DNA of 64,000 bases from Candidatus Kouleothrix ribensis (GTDB lineage Bacteria; Chloroflexota; Chloroflexia; Chloroflexales; Roseiflexaceae), in assembly GCA_016722075.1 (NCBI GenBank), contig JADKGW010000001.1:4278001-4342000 (forward strand), given 5' to 3'. Position 1 is the stretch's first letter; each line of letters opens with the position of its first letter. Shown piece after piece: positions 16,795 to 25,532 of the stretch. The translations under genes and the position numbers were made by a program. The notes beneath the pieces were generated by a model. It was not told the DNA's origin. It searched no databases and worked only from the letters and a program-made list of their open reading frames with translations.

Positions 16795-17030
16795 CCGCGC
16801 GCCCGATCCTCGTGGAGCAGCGCCACGCTATCTGCCATCTCGCCATAGGTAGTAAACATGCGCGCACGCACCTGGTCGATCTGCTGGACAACCTGCTGCC
16901 GATGCTGGCGCTCAACCTCTAGTAATTGCCAGGCTTCGAGTAATTGCTCAATCGTGGCAAAACCGCGCTCCTGAGCTGCTTGTGCCAGGTCGGTATAGAG
17001 CCGATCGGAAATGGTGATCGTCTGACTCAT
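16791..17030 (-). CDS. VapB-type antitoxin
   Basis: This 79-residue protein starts MSQTITISDRLYTDLAQAAQERGFATIEQLLEAW, a strand-helix-helix DNA-binding antitoxin start, with a charged helical C-terminus. The ATG at 17030 is chosen because GAGGAG lies 7 bases before it; an upstream ATG at 17045 precedes that site. A TATAAT element (minus strand, 17058-17063) lies about 30 bases upstream. Confidence 0.8.
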   Translation of the reverse strand: MSQTITISDRLYTDLAQAAQERGFATIEQLLEAWQLLEVERQHRQQVVQQIDQVRARMFTTYGEMADSVALLHEDRARG

Positions 17031-17143
17031 CGTATGCCTCCTCACGTATCTATCCGTATTATACCCGACAACACCTGCGTCAGACTAGACCAACACGCTA
17101 ACACGCGCGTGGCCACTAGCAAGTTGGATTGCCGCACTGAGCC

Positions 17144-18523
17144 TGGAGCGCTACAGCTACGACGCGACCAGCAACCTGACCAGCGGCGGGCGGGCATACA
17201 CCTGGACGCCCGAAAACCTGCTCGCGAGCATCACCAGCGGCGGCGTAACCGAGACCTACAGCGCCGACGCGAATAGCGAGCGTGTGACACGCACGATCGG
17301 CGACGCAACCACCGTGTACCTGGGCGCGTTGAAAACGCAAGCCGGCGGCGCGGTCAAGCGCTCCTAATCAGTTCAACGGCGCCGTCAGCACCGTGCGCAG
17401 CGCTAGTGGCGTGACCGATTTGCACAGCAACTACCTCGGCAGCGCCGTGGCGCGGCAGTCGCAGACTGGGCACGGGCTGAACGTCAACGACTTCCAGCAA
17501 TACTCGGCCGGCGTGGTCGAGGGCATGGGCAGCCTGGGCGCAGGCGTGGCGAACGCGGTGAAGGGCGAGACCTTGCAGACCGCCGCGCGCGGTTTGGAGG
17601 TGTTGATCAGCGACCCCGGTGGTGCGGCGGCAACGGTGGGCCAGGCCGCGCTCGACCAGGGCAAAGCGCTGATGCAGACGGCGGCGTCGGTCGCGAGCGA
17701 CCCGGCGGGCGCGGCAGCAGCGCTCAACGACAACCCGCGCGCGCTCGGGCGCATGCTCGGCCAGGCCGCCGGCGACCTGGCGGTTGCCAAGATCGTGAAA
17801 GACGCGCGTGGGGGTGGGGAAGGGAGCGGCGCCGGCTGTGGGGTGAACAGCTTCGCACCCGATACGCCGGTGCTGACGGCGGATGGTGGGATAGCAATCA
17901 GTGCAATCATCACTGGGACGCTGGTGCTTGCCTACGATGAAGCCAGCGGCACTACCGGCGCTTACGCCGTTACCGCGACCATCCACCATATTGACCCGAC
18001 GATCGTATTGCTGACGGTGGGCGGCGAGACGCTGGAGACAACGCCAAAGCACCCATTCTTCACACGCGAGCGTGGCTGGGTGGATTCCATCGGGTTGCAC
18101 ATAGGTGAGCACGTGCCGCGCCTCAATGGCCCCGATGGCGTGGTGCAGGCGCGTAGCGTTGTGCCGCGCGTGCAGCCGATGTATAATCTGACCGTCGCCA
18201 CCGCGCACACCTTCTTCGTGGGCGAGGAAGGGTGGCTGGTGCATAATGCGTGTGGGGCAACTACAAAACCTAAATGGCCAAATACCCCTCAAGAAATGGA
18301 TGAATTTTTAGGTACGGGCGGAAGACAGATTCCTGATACACCAGGTACCCCTGGAAGAAATAAAGTTGTTTGGGAACCTTCAACAGACGTGAAAATAACG
18401 TATGAGCAACATCCATACCATCCAACTGCGCCGGATTATCATAAAGAGCCGCACTGGCATCTAGATACACCTGGAAAACCGCATAAACGATATCTTCCAG
18501 GGGAAGATATACCGGGATATTGA
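17144..18523 (+). pseudogene. RHS repeats + HINT domain + toxin tail, frameshifted (RHS-7)
   Basis: YD repeats (YSYDATSNLTSGGRAYTW and following) end at a TAA at about 17365. In another frame the protein continues from FNGAVSTVRSASGVTDLHSNYLGS. The RHS core is missing; an Ala-rich helical linker leads straight to a HINT domain at 17837-18247 (TPKHPFFTRERGWV, AHTFFVGEEGWLVHN), highly similar to that of RHS-5. The nucleophile region reads CGVNSFAPDT instead of CSFSADT, which displaces the Cys by three residues. The 91-residue tail (18248-18523) is rich in His, Trp and Pro (ITYEQHPYHPTAPDYH, PHWHLDTPGK, RYLPGEDIPGY) and matches no toxin I can name. Confidence 0.75.
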
Positions 18524-18543
18524 TAGACGCTGAGGAGGATTCC

Positions 18544-18747
18544 ATGAATCCACAGGAAATTGCAACTATACAGTTTGTAGATGCAGAATCAGGCGAGGAG
18601 ATGCTTGCTATTATTCAGGTTAGCTCAAATTCTGTCGCTTTGTGTCTTTCCCAGAAGACCAATGGTGATTTAGAGGTATTTCTGAGTCCTGTGGACTGTA
18701 ATACCCTTATTACGGCATTACAGCAAGCTTTGTCATCAATAGATTGA
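18544..18747 (+). CDS. Small protein, candidate immunity to RHS-7
   Basis: This 67-residue protein starts at an ATG preceded by GAGGAGG at 6-7 bases. The sequence (MNPQEIATIQFVDAESGEEMLAIIQVSSNSVALCLSQ...VDCNTLITALQQALSS) looks like a small beta-alpha fold. It begins 20 bases after the RHS-7 stop. Short spacing, a strong ribosome site and low GC suggest an immunity gene. No known family is recognised. Confidence 0.6.
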   Translation: MNPQEIATIQFVDAESGEEMLAIIQVSSNSVALCLSQKTNGDLEVFLSPVDCNTLITALQQALSSID

Positions 18748-18840
18748 GTAAGTGCATACGTCTATTCCCGTTGAAGAATTGAAACATACAGTTTCATTAT
18801 CGCAGTGTGTTGTGCAATATCGCTCTAATGCACTGTCAGC

Positions 18841-19130
18841 CTCAAAAAATATGGTCAACTACGCCACCGGCGACGGCAGCGCCACCGGCGCGCGGCGGCT
18901 TCAGCCCCGCGCGCCGAAGTGACGCCTCACGCCGGCTGCGCATGCACACCCCCAGCACTGCCCGACGTATCTGCCACTACCACCACGCGGGCAGCCCCAA
19001 GGCATGCCGGTGGGCAGATAGGTCGATCCGCCCGCCAGCCCCAGCCGCCGGGGTGCCGGGGCCGCCCCGCGCGGCCCCGGCCGCGAGGCGCGGGGGCACG
19101 GTGCGCCGTAGCTCGCCCGGCGCACCGTGT
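18841..19130. repeat. Calx-beta scrap joined to GC-rich dispersed repeat, copy 4 (long form)
   Basis: MVNYATGDGSAT (18850-18885) is the middle of a Calx-beta domain, cut off by the same long repeat form as at 5322-5578. Shared parts are GAAGTGACGC, the TGCGCATGCA segment, GCGGGCAGCCCCAAGGCATG, and GGTGCCGGGGC with stacked stems. Both long copies are fused to a cut Calx-beta domain. The adjoining 18748-18840 shows nothing recognisable. Confidence 0.65.
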
Positions 19131-19159
19131 GTTTGCCCCCGCACCCACACAGGCGCACC

Positions 19160-19528
19160 TTACGTTGTCGCGGAGGCACGCGCAACAGCACGCCGACGAC
19201 GTTCCGACTTGCGTTTCAGCCCTAGCAGCTGCACGGCCGGTGCATCGTGACCATACTGCGCCACGACCTGCGCCCGCGCGCCGAGGATGCCCTCGTGGAG
19301 CGCCCACTCGGCTGCGGTTGTGGCGGCGCGTGCTGCGGCCAGCGCTTGCATCGCGCGCACCTCGGCGTTGCGCGCCTCTTCCATCGCCTCGCCGAGGGTT
19401 GTGAGTGTGTGGAGGCTGTAGGCACCGTTGGCCGGCGCGTAGTCCGCCAGCGTCTGGAGGCCTTGCAGGGCGTTGCGATCGGCCTGCACTTCGTCGGATG
19501 GCAGCCGATTCTTGCGATTGTTGGTCAT
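19160..19528 (-). CDS. Hypothetical helical protein
   Basis: This 122-residue protein has its ATG at 19528 preceded by AAGGAGCACCC. Sequence MTNNRKNRLPSDEVQADRNALQGLQTLADYAPANGAYSL is followed by a long Ala/Glu-rich helix and a basic end LLGLKRKSERRRRA. It resembles a family of short uncharacterised Chloroflexota proteins. It is probably cytoplasmic and helical. The open frame extends far upstream through tandem repeats, but the ribosome site marks this start. Confidence 0.6.
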   Translation of the reverse strand: MTNNRKNRLPSDEVQADRNALQGLQTLADYAPANGAYSLHTLTTLGEAMEEARNAEVRAMQALAAARAATTAAEWALHEGILGARAQVVAQYGHDAPAVQLLGLKRKSERRRRAVARASATT

Positions 19529-19677
19529 GGGTGCTCCTTGATGCAGTGCGCATCGGTACATGTGCCGGCCAATCCGGCGCATACCGATATACCGCCACCA
19601 GCGGTCGCGTGCTGCCTGCACATGGTTGCGATTATGGATCGTACGATAATCGGTGGTATATCCGCACGTATGGCCGT

Positions 19678-19940
19678 GTGGGATCGCGACGTGAGCCAGT
19701 GGGATCGCGACGTGAGGTAGTGGGATCGCAAAGTGGAGCAGTAGGATCGCGACGTGAGGCAGTGGGATCGCGACGTGAGACAGTGGGATCGCGACGTGAG
19801 GCAGTGGGATCGCAAAGTGAGGCAGTGGGATCGCGACGTGAGGCAGTGGGATCGCAAAGTGAGGCAGTGGGATCGCAAAGTGAGGCAGTGGGATCGCGAC
19901 GTGGGGCAGTGGGATCGCAAAGTGAGGCAGTGGGATCGCC
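19678..19940. repeat. Tandem array of 12 units of 21 bp
   Basis: The unit is GTGGGATCGCGACGTGAGGCA, alternating with a version in which CGCGACG is CGCAAAG. Twelve full copies (19678-19929) and a partial one are seen. Period 21 keeps both strands open and creates spurious repeat ORFs. Confidence 0.95.
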
Positions 19941-20021
19941 ACAATTCGAAGATCATTAGGGTTGTAGGGGGCGAACGCAAGGCTCGCCCCAACAAAGGAG
20001 CCGCCGGGGGCACACGAGGTT

Positions 20022-20260
20022 CGCCCGATCATATACGAGGCGAGTAGAGGCGAACCGCCTGTTCGCCCGATCATATACGAGGCGAGTAGAGGCGAACCGC
20101 CTGTTCGCCCGATCATATACGAGGCGAGTAGAGGCGAACCGCCTGTTCGCCCGATCATATACGAGGCGAGTAGAGGCGAACCGCCTGTTCGCCCGATCAT
20201 ATACGAGGCGAGTAGAGGCGAACCGCCTGTTCGCCCGATCATATACGAGGCGCCGGGGCG
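20022..20260. repeat. Tandem array of 42-bp units
   Basis: Six occurrences of GATCATATACGAGGCG start at 20027, 20069, 20111, 20153, 20195 and 20237, with exact 42-bp spacing. Five full units are virtually identical. The unit contains the inverted pair GGCGAACCGCC/TTCGCC. Confidence 0.95.
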
Positions 20261-20269
20261 TAGCAGTAC

Positions 20270-20660
20270 GTGCCGAGGTGCCCTGTGGCATGCGCGCCGG
20301 GCGGTGTACATGCGACAGCCTACATTGAGGGGTCCGGGGTGAAACCCCGGCGGCGGGGTGCAGGGGCCGGCGGCGGCCCCTGCCGCGGGGCACGGGGGCG
20401 CGTAGCCCCCGGAACCGCCTGGGGGCGCGTAGCCCCCGAACGCCTGTGGCCGCGCCGGCACCGCGCGGGGCACGGGGGCGCGTAGCCCCCGGAACCGCCT
20501 GGGGGCGCGTAGCCCCCGCATGCGTGGAGCGCAGGGACGGGGGCGCGCAGCCCCCGAACGCCTGTGGCCGCGCCGGCACCGCGCGGGGACGGGGGCGCGC
20601 AGCCCCCGCATGCGTGGCGCGCGGGGCAACGGGGGCGCGCAGCCCCCGCATGCGCGTAGC
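20270..20660. repeat. GC-rich dispersed repeat copy 5 plus a run of GC hairpins
   Basis: It begins with GGCATGCGCGCCGGGCG and GGGGTCCGGGGTGAAACCCC as in the other copies. At least seven stems of the form GGGGGCGCGTAGCCCCC or GGGGGCGCGCAGCCCCC follow, separated by short spacers (GAACCGCCT, GAACGCCTGTGGC, GCATGCGTG). Confidence 0.85.
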
Positions 20661-20766
20661 CGACTTATGGTATGATCACCTGCCAGGAGCACCCCACGAG
20701 AAGCACGACATACACCGTGCGGCAGCACTTTGGATCGGCACGTTGACCTGTGCCAGGAACCCTGCA

Positions 20767-21879
20767 ATGAGCACGACCCGCCGCCTGGCCCTGAGCATGT
20801 GTGCCCTGTCTATGATTGTGGCATGGCTTACCACCGCCTGCGGTGCCGCGCGCGCGCCCGGCCAGCCGCTGCCGCCGATCACCGCCGCAGACGGGCGGCT
20901 CTACGCCGGTGGGCGTGCCTTCGAGGTGCGCGGCGTCAACTATATTCACCCCAGCGATGCCGACCTGGCCACCTGCTCGGCGCTACAGTTCGGCGCCGAT
21001 GCCAACTGCCCCTGGGCGATCGAGCCGATCGCCGCCGACCTTGACCGCCTGCGCGGCCGGGGCGTGAACACCATCCGCGTGTTCCTGAACTACTATGTGT
21101 TCGGCGGCGCGCGTGCGGCCGACCCAAACTACAGTATGGATCCGGCGCTGGCGCACCTCGATACGCTGATCGCCGAGGCCGGCAAGCGCGACATCTATGT
21201 GCTGCCGGTGCTGCTGGCCAAATACCCGCAGGATCGCTTCCGGCCCGCCGACTACGCGACCGCGCTCGATCTGCATGTGCGGCCAGTCGTGCAGCACCTG
21301 GCCGGCCGGCCGGGCCTGCTGGCCTGGGATCTGTTCAACGAGATCGACCTGGGCGGGCCAGTCGATCCGCACTGCTGGGATTGGGACAACGCCGATTTCC
21401 CGCTGTGTTTCCCATTGGCGAACCAGCGTCTGCACTTCATGCAGGCCATCCACGCCGAGGTCAAACGGCTCGACCCGGCCCGGCTGACGACCGCCAGCCT
21501 GGGATTCGGCAAGAACTACTTCCGCCCCGAGCGTGCCGACCTGCGCCTGGCCGATCTGGTCGACATGTTCGCGTTCCACTACTACGACGACGACCCCTAC
21601 GACAGCGGGCGCTACGCCGCGCATTGGTACTATGGCCAGGGCTTCCCAGCCGACCTGCGCCGCGCGATCGATGAGCTGAACGCGCTCGGCCTGGCCAAGC
21701 CGATTATCGTGACCGAGCTGGGCTTCCCCAGCGGCCGCGGCGCCACGCGCGACGAGGCGGCGCTGCTGCGCGACTTACGGGCCGGCCTGCAGGCCGTGCG
21801 TGATGCCCATGCCGGCGGCGTGATGCTCTGGCCGTTTCAGACCGACTACCGCCTGGTGCCGGGCGATCTGTTCAGCTGA
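20767..21879 (+). CDS. Secreted GH5-like glycoside hydrolase (lipoprotein)
   Basis: This 370-residue protein has an N-terminal signal with lipobox LTTAC (Cys25), so it should be a lipoprotein outside the membrane. The rest is a clan GH-A TIM barrel: VRGVNYIHP at 54-62, NTIRVFLNYY at 101-110, WDLFNEIDL with the acid/base Glu192 after Asn191, and PIIVTELGFPS with nucleophile Glu317. The architecture is that of GH5 mannanase/cellulase-like enzymes; the substrate is not determined. The ATG is chosen because the signal peptide begins there, although the frame is open upstream through GC hairpins. TATGGTATGAT lies about 100 bases upstream. Confidence 0.85.
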   Translation: MSTTRRLALSMCALSMIVAWLTTACGAARAPGQPLPPITAADGRLYAGGRAFEVRGVNYIHPSDADLATCSALQFGADANCPWAIEPIAADLDRLRGRGVNTIRVFLNYYVFGGARAADPNYSMDPALAHLDTLIAEAGKRDIYVLPVLLAKYPQDRFRPADYATALDLHVRPVVQHLAGRPGLLAWDLFNEIDLGGPVDPHCWDWDNADFPLCFPLANQRLHFMQAIHAEVKRLDPARLTTASLGFGKNYFRPERADLRLADLVDMFAFHYYDDDPYDSGRYAAHWYYGQGFPADLRRAIDELNALGLAKPIIVTELGFPSGRGATRDEAALLRDLRAGLQAVRDAHAGGVMLWPFQTDYRLVPGDLFS

Positions 21880-21912
21880 GCATGGCGTGGCCCGCTTCAC
21901 AAACTGCCCGGA

Positions 21913-21929
21913 TGCCTGTACGATACAGG
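21913..21929. promoter_or_regulatory. Short perfect palindrome between GH5 and CHAT genes
   Basis: GCCTGTA-CGA-TACAGGC is a perfect 7-bp inverted repeat, 31 bases before the CHAT start. It has no T-run, so an operator or RNA structure is more likely than a terminator. Confidence 0.35.
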
Positions 21930-21960
21930 CGGCGGCCACGCACGAGCATAGAGGACGCAT

Positions 21961-23604
21961 ATGCCCCAGGAGTATGTGCTATTCGACCTGCAGTTCTTTG
22001 AGCAGAGCGCCGGGCACTATAACGTGTCGGTGACATGCCCGCTGGTGCCGGGCGACACCACGGGCCTATTCAGCTCGCCCGCCAGCGACACCGAGTACCA
22101 GCAGCGCTTCGAACGGCTGCAGGCGCTCGATACCGATGAAGATCTGCTGATCGCGCTCGGGCGCCAGCTGTTCAGCGCGCTATTCCAGGGCCGCGTGCGC
22201 GACGCCTACATCACCGCGCGCGGCAAGCTTACCGCCGGCCAGGGCCTGCGCCTGCGCTTCAACATCGACCCCAGGCAGCTGCCCGAGGTGGCCGGCCTGC
22301 CCTGGGAGTTTTTGTGCGACGAGGACGATCAGCCGCTGGTGTTGCTCGACACGCCGATCGTGCGCTACCTGCCGCGCTTTGCCGCACCACCAACGATCGC
22401 CACGCCGCGGCCGCTCAAGATCCTGCTGACTGCCGCCGTCACCGAGCCGGCATTCGACGTGACGCGCGAGCTTGATGCGATGCGCGCAACATTGGCCGAG
22501 CTTGCCGGTGAGGGCACGATTGAGCTGGCGATCGAAGAACACCTTACCGGCGACATTCTCGAGCAGCGGCTGCGCGAGGGGTTCCACATGTGGCACTTCA
22601 TCGGCCATGGCAAGCTGAACCGCGATGGTAGCAGCGGCCTGCTGGTGTTCGAGGATGCCAGCGGCGAGGCCGAGGATGTCAGTGCGCGTGAGCTGGGCAT
22701 CATACTGCGCGACAGCGCGCTACAGCTGATTATTCTGGATGCCTGCAACAGCGGCCGGCTGACCACCCGGCCATACCGCAGCCTGGCGCCGGCGCTCATG
22801 CTGGCCGACATCGGCGCAGTGATTGCGATGCAGTTTAAGGCGCCGCAAGAGGCGACCCGGCCGTTCGCGCGTGCGTTCTACCAGGCGCTGATCGCCGGCG
22901 AGGCGATCGATAGTTGTGTGACGCGCGGGCGGCGCGCGGTGATGCTCAAATCGCGCCTGCGCAACCCCGACTGGGGCATCCCCACGGTGTACACGCGCGC
23001 GCCCGATGCGCGCCTGTTCGCGCCGCCTGATGCGCCCACGCCGCCACCACCTGTGGCGCAGCCCGCACGCAGCCTGCCCGGCGGCGGCATCAGCGTATCG
23101 ATCGGCGACGGCAACACGCTCAACAACTCGCCGATCACGATCGGCGCCACGCCGCCGGGCAGCCGCGAGGCGGCCGACGATCAGCGCTACGACCAGCAGC
23201 TGGGCGAGCTGCTGACGCTACTGGCCAGCACCAGGAGCGCGCGGGCGATTCTGCTGAAAAAGCAGGCTACACAGCAGTCTAGCGTCGGCGATCTGACTGC
23301 GCTGGCTGATGCCGAGGCCGCGTACGATCGGTTGCAACGGCAGCTGGTAGACCTACGCAAAGCCCGGCTGAGCGATCTCGAGCGGCGGGCCGCGCAGCCG
23401 GGTGGGCCGCGCGACCAGCAGATCGCCGACTTGCGCGCGGCGATTGTCGACGAGTCGCTCGAGATCACGCGGCGCGAGCTGTTCAAGCTCGAAGGCCAGC
23501 TGCGCATCCAGACGAACGCCCGCGACTCCGCGCGCGTGCAAGCGCAGATCAAAGCGACCCAAGACGAGATCGCCGACCTCGTGCGCCAGCGCAACGCAGC
23601 CTAG
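21961..23604 (+). CDS. CHAT-domain caspase-like protease with coiled-coil tail
   Basis: This 547-residue protein starts at an ATG preceded by GAGGA. Residues 1-130 are a beta-rich lead (PGDTTGLFSSP, AGLPWEFLCDEDD). The CHAT peptidase follows, with catalytic His216 in WHFIGHGKL and Cys262 in LIILDACNSG, and DIGAVIAMQFKAPQEATRPFARAFYQAL completing the fold. Residues about 345-370 are a Pro-rich linker and 371-390 a short G/N/S-rich motif (ISVSIGDGNTLNNSPITIG). Residues 400-547 are long amphipathic helices, probably coiled coil. CHAT proteases are effectors in bacterial cell-death and conflict systems; no partner gene adjoins this one. A GCCTGTA palindrome precedes it. Confidence 0.9.
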   Translation: MPQEYVLFDLQFFEQSAGHYNVSVTCPLVPGDTTGLFSSPASDTEYQQRFERLQALDTDEDLLIALGRQLFSALFQGRVRDAYITARGKLTAGQGLRLRFNIDPRQLPEVAGLPWEFLCDEDDQPLVLLDTPIVRYLPRFAAPPTIATPRPLKILLTAAVTEPAFDVTRELDAMRATLAELAGEGTIELAIEEHLTGDILEQRLREGFHMWHFIGHGKLNRDGSSGLLVFEDASGEAEDVSARELGIILRDSALQLIILDACNSGRLTTRPYRSLAPALMLADIGAVIAMQFKAPQEATRPFARAFYQALIAGEAIDSCVTRGRRAVMLKSRLRNPDWGIPTVYTRAPDARLFAPPDAPTPPPPVAQPARSLPGGGISVSIGDGNTLNNSPITIGATPPGSREAADDQRYDQQLGELLTLLASTRSARAILLKKQATQQSSVGDLTALADAEAAYDRLQRQLVDLRKARLSDLERRAAQPGGPRDQQIADLRAAIVDESLEITRRELFKLEGQLRIQTNARDSARVQAQIKATQDEIADLVRQRNAA

Positions 23605-23660
23605 AGCCAATACTGTTCAGTTGCAGGGCTTACGCGGTGATCTGCGGGCCGCGCGCAGGT

Positions 23661-23765
23661 GCCTGCGGCAGCATAGTACGTGATGATCCTGGTGTGCAGT
23701 TTGGCTGCGCTCCGCACGACAAAACTGCACACCGATACACAGCACAGGCCACTCTGCCGAAGGCT
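23661..23765. repeat. Intergenic palindromic element PAL-A
   Basis: This 105-bp element has ends GCCTGCGGCAG and CTGCCGAAGGC (one mismatch) and a central hairpin. The hairpin arms are GGTGTGCAGTTT (23691-23702) and its complement (23722-23733), around an apex containing GCGCTCCGC. It lies between the convergent CHAT and LCP genes. Confidence 0.75.
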
Positions 23766-23779
23766 AGAAACACCGGCCG

Positions 23780-25225
23780 CTACTGCGCCGCGGCATCACC
23801 CAGCACCACCACAATATCGGCCGAGGGTACAATCCCATCGGGCGCGCCCTGGCGCAGCTCGGCGCCCAGCAGCTGCGCCAGCCGCTGGCTCGTGCGCGGC
23901 TTACCGGCCACGTCGTACACCAGCGTCTTGGCCACGCCTGTAACCGGGGCATTGCCGGCCGGCACGATCATGAAGCCGGCCCGCTCGAGCTCGAGCGACA
24001 CGCGCCCGGCCAGCCCGGCCGTAGCCGTGCCATTGAGCACCTGCACGGTCGCGGCCTCGGCTGCCTCGCTCGGGCGCGTCAAAAACGCATCGACTACCGC
24101 CCGCACATCGTTGGGATCCCAGATCAGATCCGAGCCTTCCTCGCGATAGTTCGGCGCCGAGGCCGGGTCGAGCCGCAGCTGGCCGATCTCGCTCGGCTGA
24201 ATGCCGCTGCCGATCCAGCCCAGCCCGGCCAGCACATCGAGCCGTGCGATCGGCAGAGTGGTTTCGACCGCGCCCTTGAGGCTGCTGAGCAGGGTTGGCG
24301 CGAATAGCAGCTGGCCCAGCCCGCCGCGCGCACGCATCTTCTCGACGATCGCACGCAACACCTGCTGCTGCCGCTCGGCGCGGCCGAAGTCGCTGTCGGC
24401 GTGGCGCGTGCGCGCGTAGATCAGCGCGCGTTCGCCGTCCATCGCTTGCAGGCCCGGCTGAAACTCGACCCGCATGGTGCCGAAGTCGGGCGTCGGGTAC
24501 TCGTCGTCGACGATCGGCTTCGGCACGTCGATCGTCACGCCGCCGAGTGCGTCGATCAGCTTTGCAAAGCCGTCGAAGTTGATCTGCGCAATCGCGTCGA
24601 TATGCTGGCCGCGCTGCGGCAGCTGAAGTAAGCCCTCAACCGTCTGCGCCGCCAGGGCCATGCCGCCTGCGTGCGGCGTTGTGCCGGGGCCGTATAGCTC
24701 TTCGGCGGCGGCGTAGCCCTGGCCATACGCCGCGTTAATCTTGGCTTCGCCCAGGCCGCGCACATTCGCGCGGCTATCGCGCGGGATCGAGAGCATACTC
24801 GCCCAGCGGCCGTTCGGGTCGAGATGCACCACGATCAGCGTGTCGCTGCGCACGCCCTCCTCGGGGTGGTCGGGCCGCTCGTCGACGCCGACGATCAGCA
24901 GGTTCATGCCGCCAGCCAGCGGCGACGACACCGGCGCGTTCGGGCGCACGTCGGCCACCACGATCGTGCCGGCGGCCGAGCGGATCTGCACGTAGAGCAG
25001 CAATACGCCGGCCAGCGCCAGCACCAGCAGCACCAGCAGCCCGCGCACGATCAGCCTGCCCCAGCGGCGCGGCGCGGCGCGGCGCGGGCGCGGCAGCTGC
25101 GGTGCGGCCGGGCGCCGGGGCATGGCGATCGTCTCATCGGTATAGGCATTGTTCGGGGCCGGGCGAACACTGCGTGGGCCAGGCCGATCGTCGCTCGGCC
25201 CGCGCGGCCGGTCGGGAATGCTCAT
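23780..25225 (-). CDS. LytR-CpsA-Psr (LCP) family protein with LytR_C domain
   Basis: This 481-residue protein uses the ATG at 25225, with GGAG about 10 bases before it; the frame is open further upstream. A Pro/Arg-rich cytoplasmic N-terminus leads to one TM helix (LIVRGLLVLLVLALAGVLLLYV) and an extracellular LCP domain: NLLIVGVDERPD, RSDTLIVVHLDPNGRWASMLSIPRDSRANV, INFDGFAKLIDALGGVTIDVPKPIVDDEY, DGERALIYARTRHADSDFGRAERQQQVL. These include the Arg/Asp residues that bind polyprenyl-pyrophosphate in the family. A C-terminal LytR_C domain follows (ATVQVLNGTATAGLAGRV). LCP enzymes attach glycopolymers to the wall or surface. Confidence 0.92.
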   Translation of the reverse strand: MSIPDRPRGPSDDRPGPRSVRPAPNNAYTDETIAMPRRPAAPQLPRPRRAAPRRWGRLIVRGLLVLLVLALAGVLLLYVQIRSAAGTIVVADVRPNAPVSSPLAGGMNLLIVGVDERPDHPEEGVRSDTLIVVHLDPNGRWASMLSIPRDSRANVRGLGEAKINAAYGQGYAAAEELYGPGTTPHAGGMALAAQTVEGLLQLPQRGQHIDAIAQINFDGFAKLIDALGGVTIDVPKPIVDDEYPTPDFGTMRVEFQPGLQAMDGERALIYARTRHADSDFGRAERQQQVLRAIVEKMRARGGLGQLLFAPTLLSSLKGAVETTLPIARLDVLAGLGWIGSGIQPSEIGQLRLDPASAPNYREEGSDLIWDPNDVRAVVDAFLTRPSEAAEAATVQVLNGTATAGLAGRVSLELERAGFMIVPAGNAPVTGVAKTLVYDVAGKPRTSQRLAQLLGAELRQGAPDGIVPSADIVVVLGDAAAQ

Positions 25226-25532
25226 AGCAGTTGCTCTCCAGGGGCTGTGGTCTGTATCAGGTGCCGGCCGAATACGCCCAGTATAGCATATCGCTGCTCG
25301 TGTGGCTGGCCACAGCAATGAGGCGCGCGTGACGGGCAGCCGTGCCGACTGCCGACGCGGGCTGGCCGAAGTAGGGCACGGGCGCGGCCAACTCTAGCCG
25401 AACATTATGCTTTGTTTGCAGTTTTTCGCCGACTTGCTCATCTTCTTGTCATATGCCTGGACTATACTGAGGCCAGGTTCGAAGGCATAAGGACACGTGG
25501 TGTTGGCAAACACCGCGACAAGGAGCTGCTGG

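Noticed and set aside
20022..20260. Possible CRISPR array
   Set aside because: Units are contiguous with no variable spacers, and no cas gene is in the window. The same applies to the arrays at 1171 and 19678.
19529..20767. Extension of the 122-residue hypothetical protein upstream through the repeats (535-residue frame)
   Set aside because: The upstream part consists only of tandem-repeat translations, and a proper ribosome site marks the inner ATG at 19528.
23661..23765. PAL-A as a bidirectional transcription terminator between convergent genes
   Set aside because: The position would fit, but there is no T-run and related copies lie between co-directional genes, so a repeat-family explanation is better.
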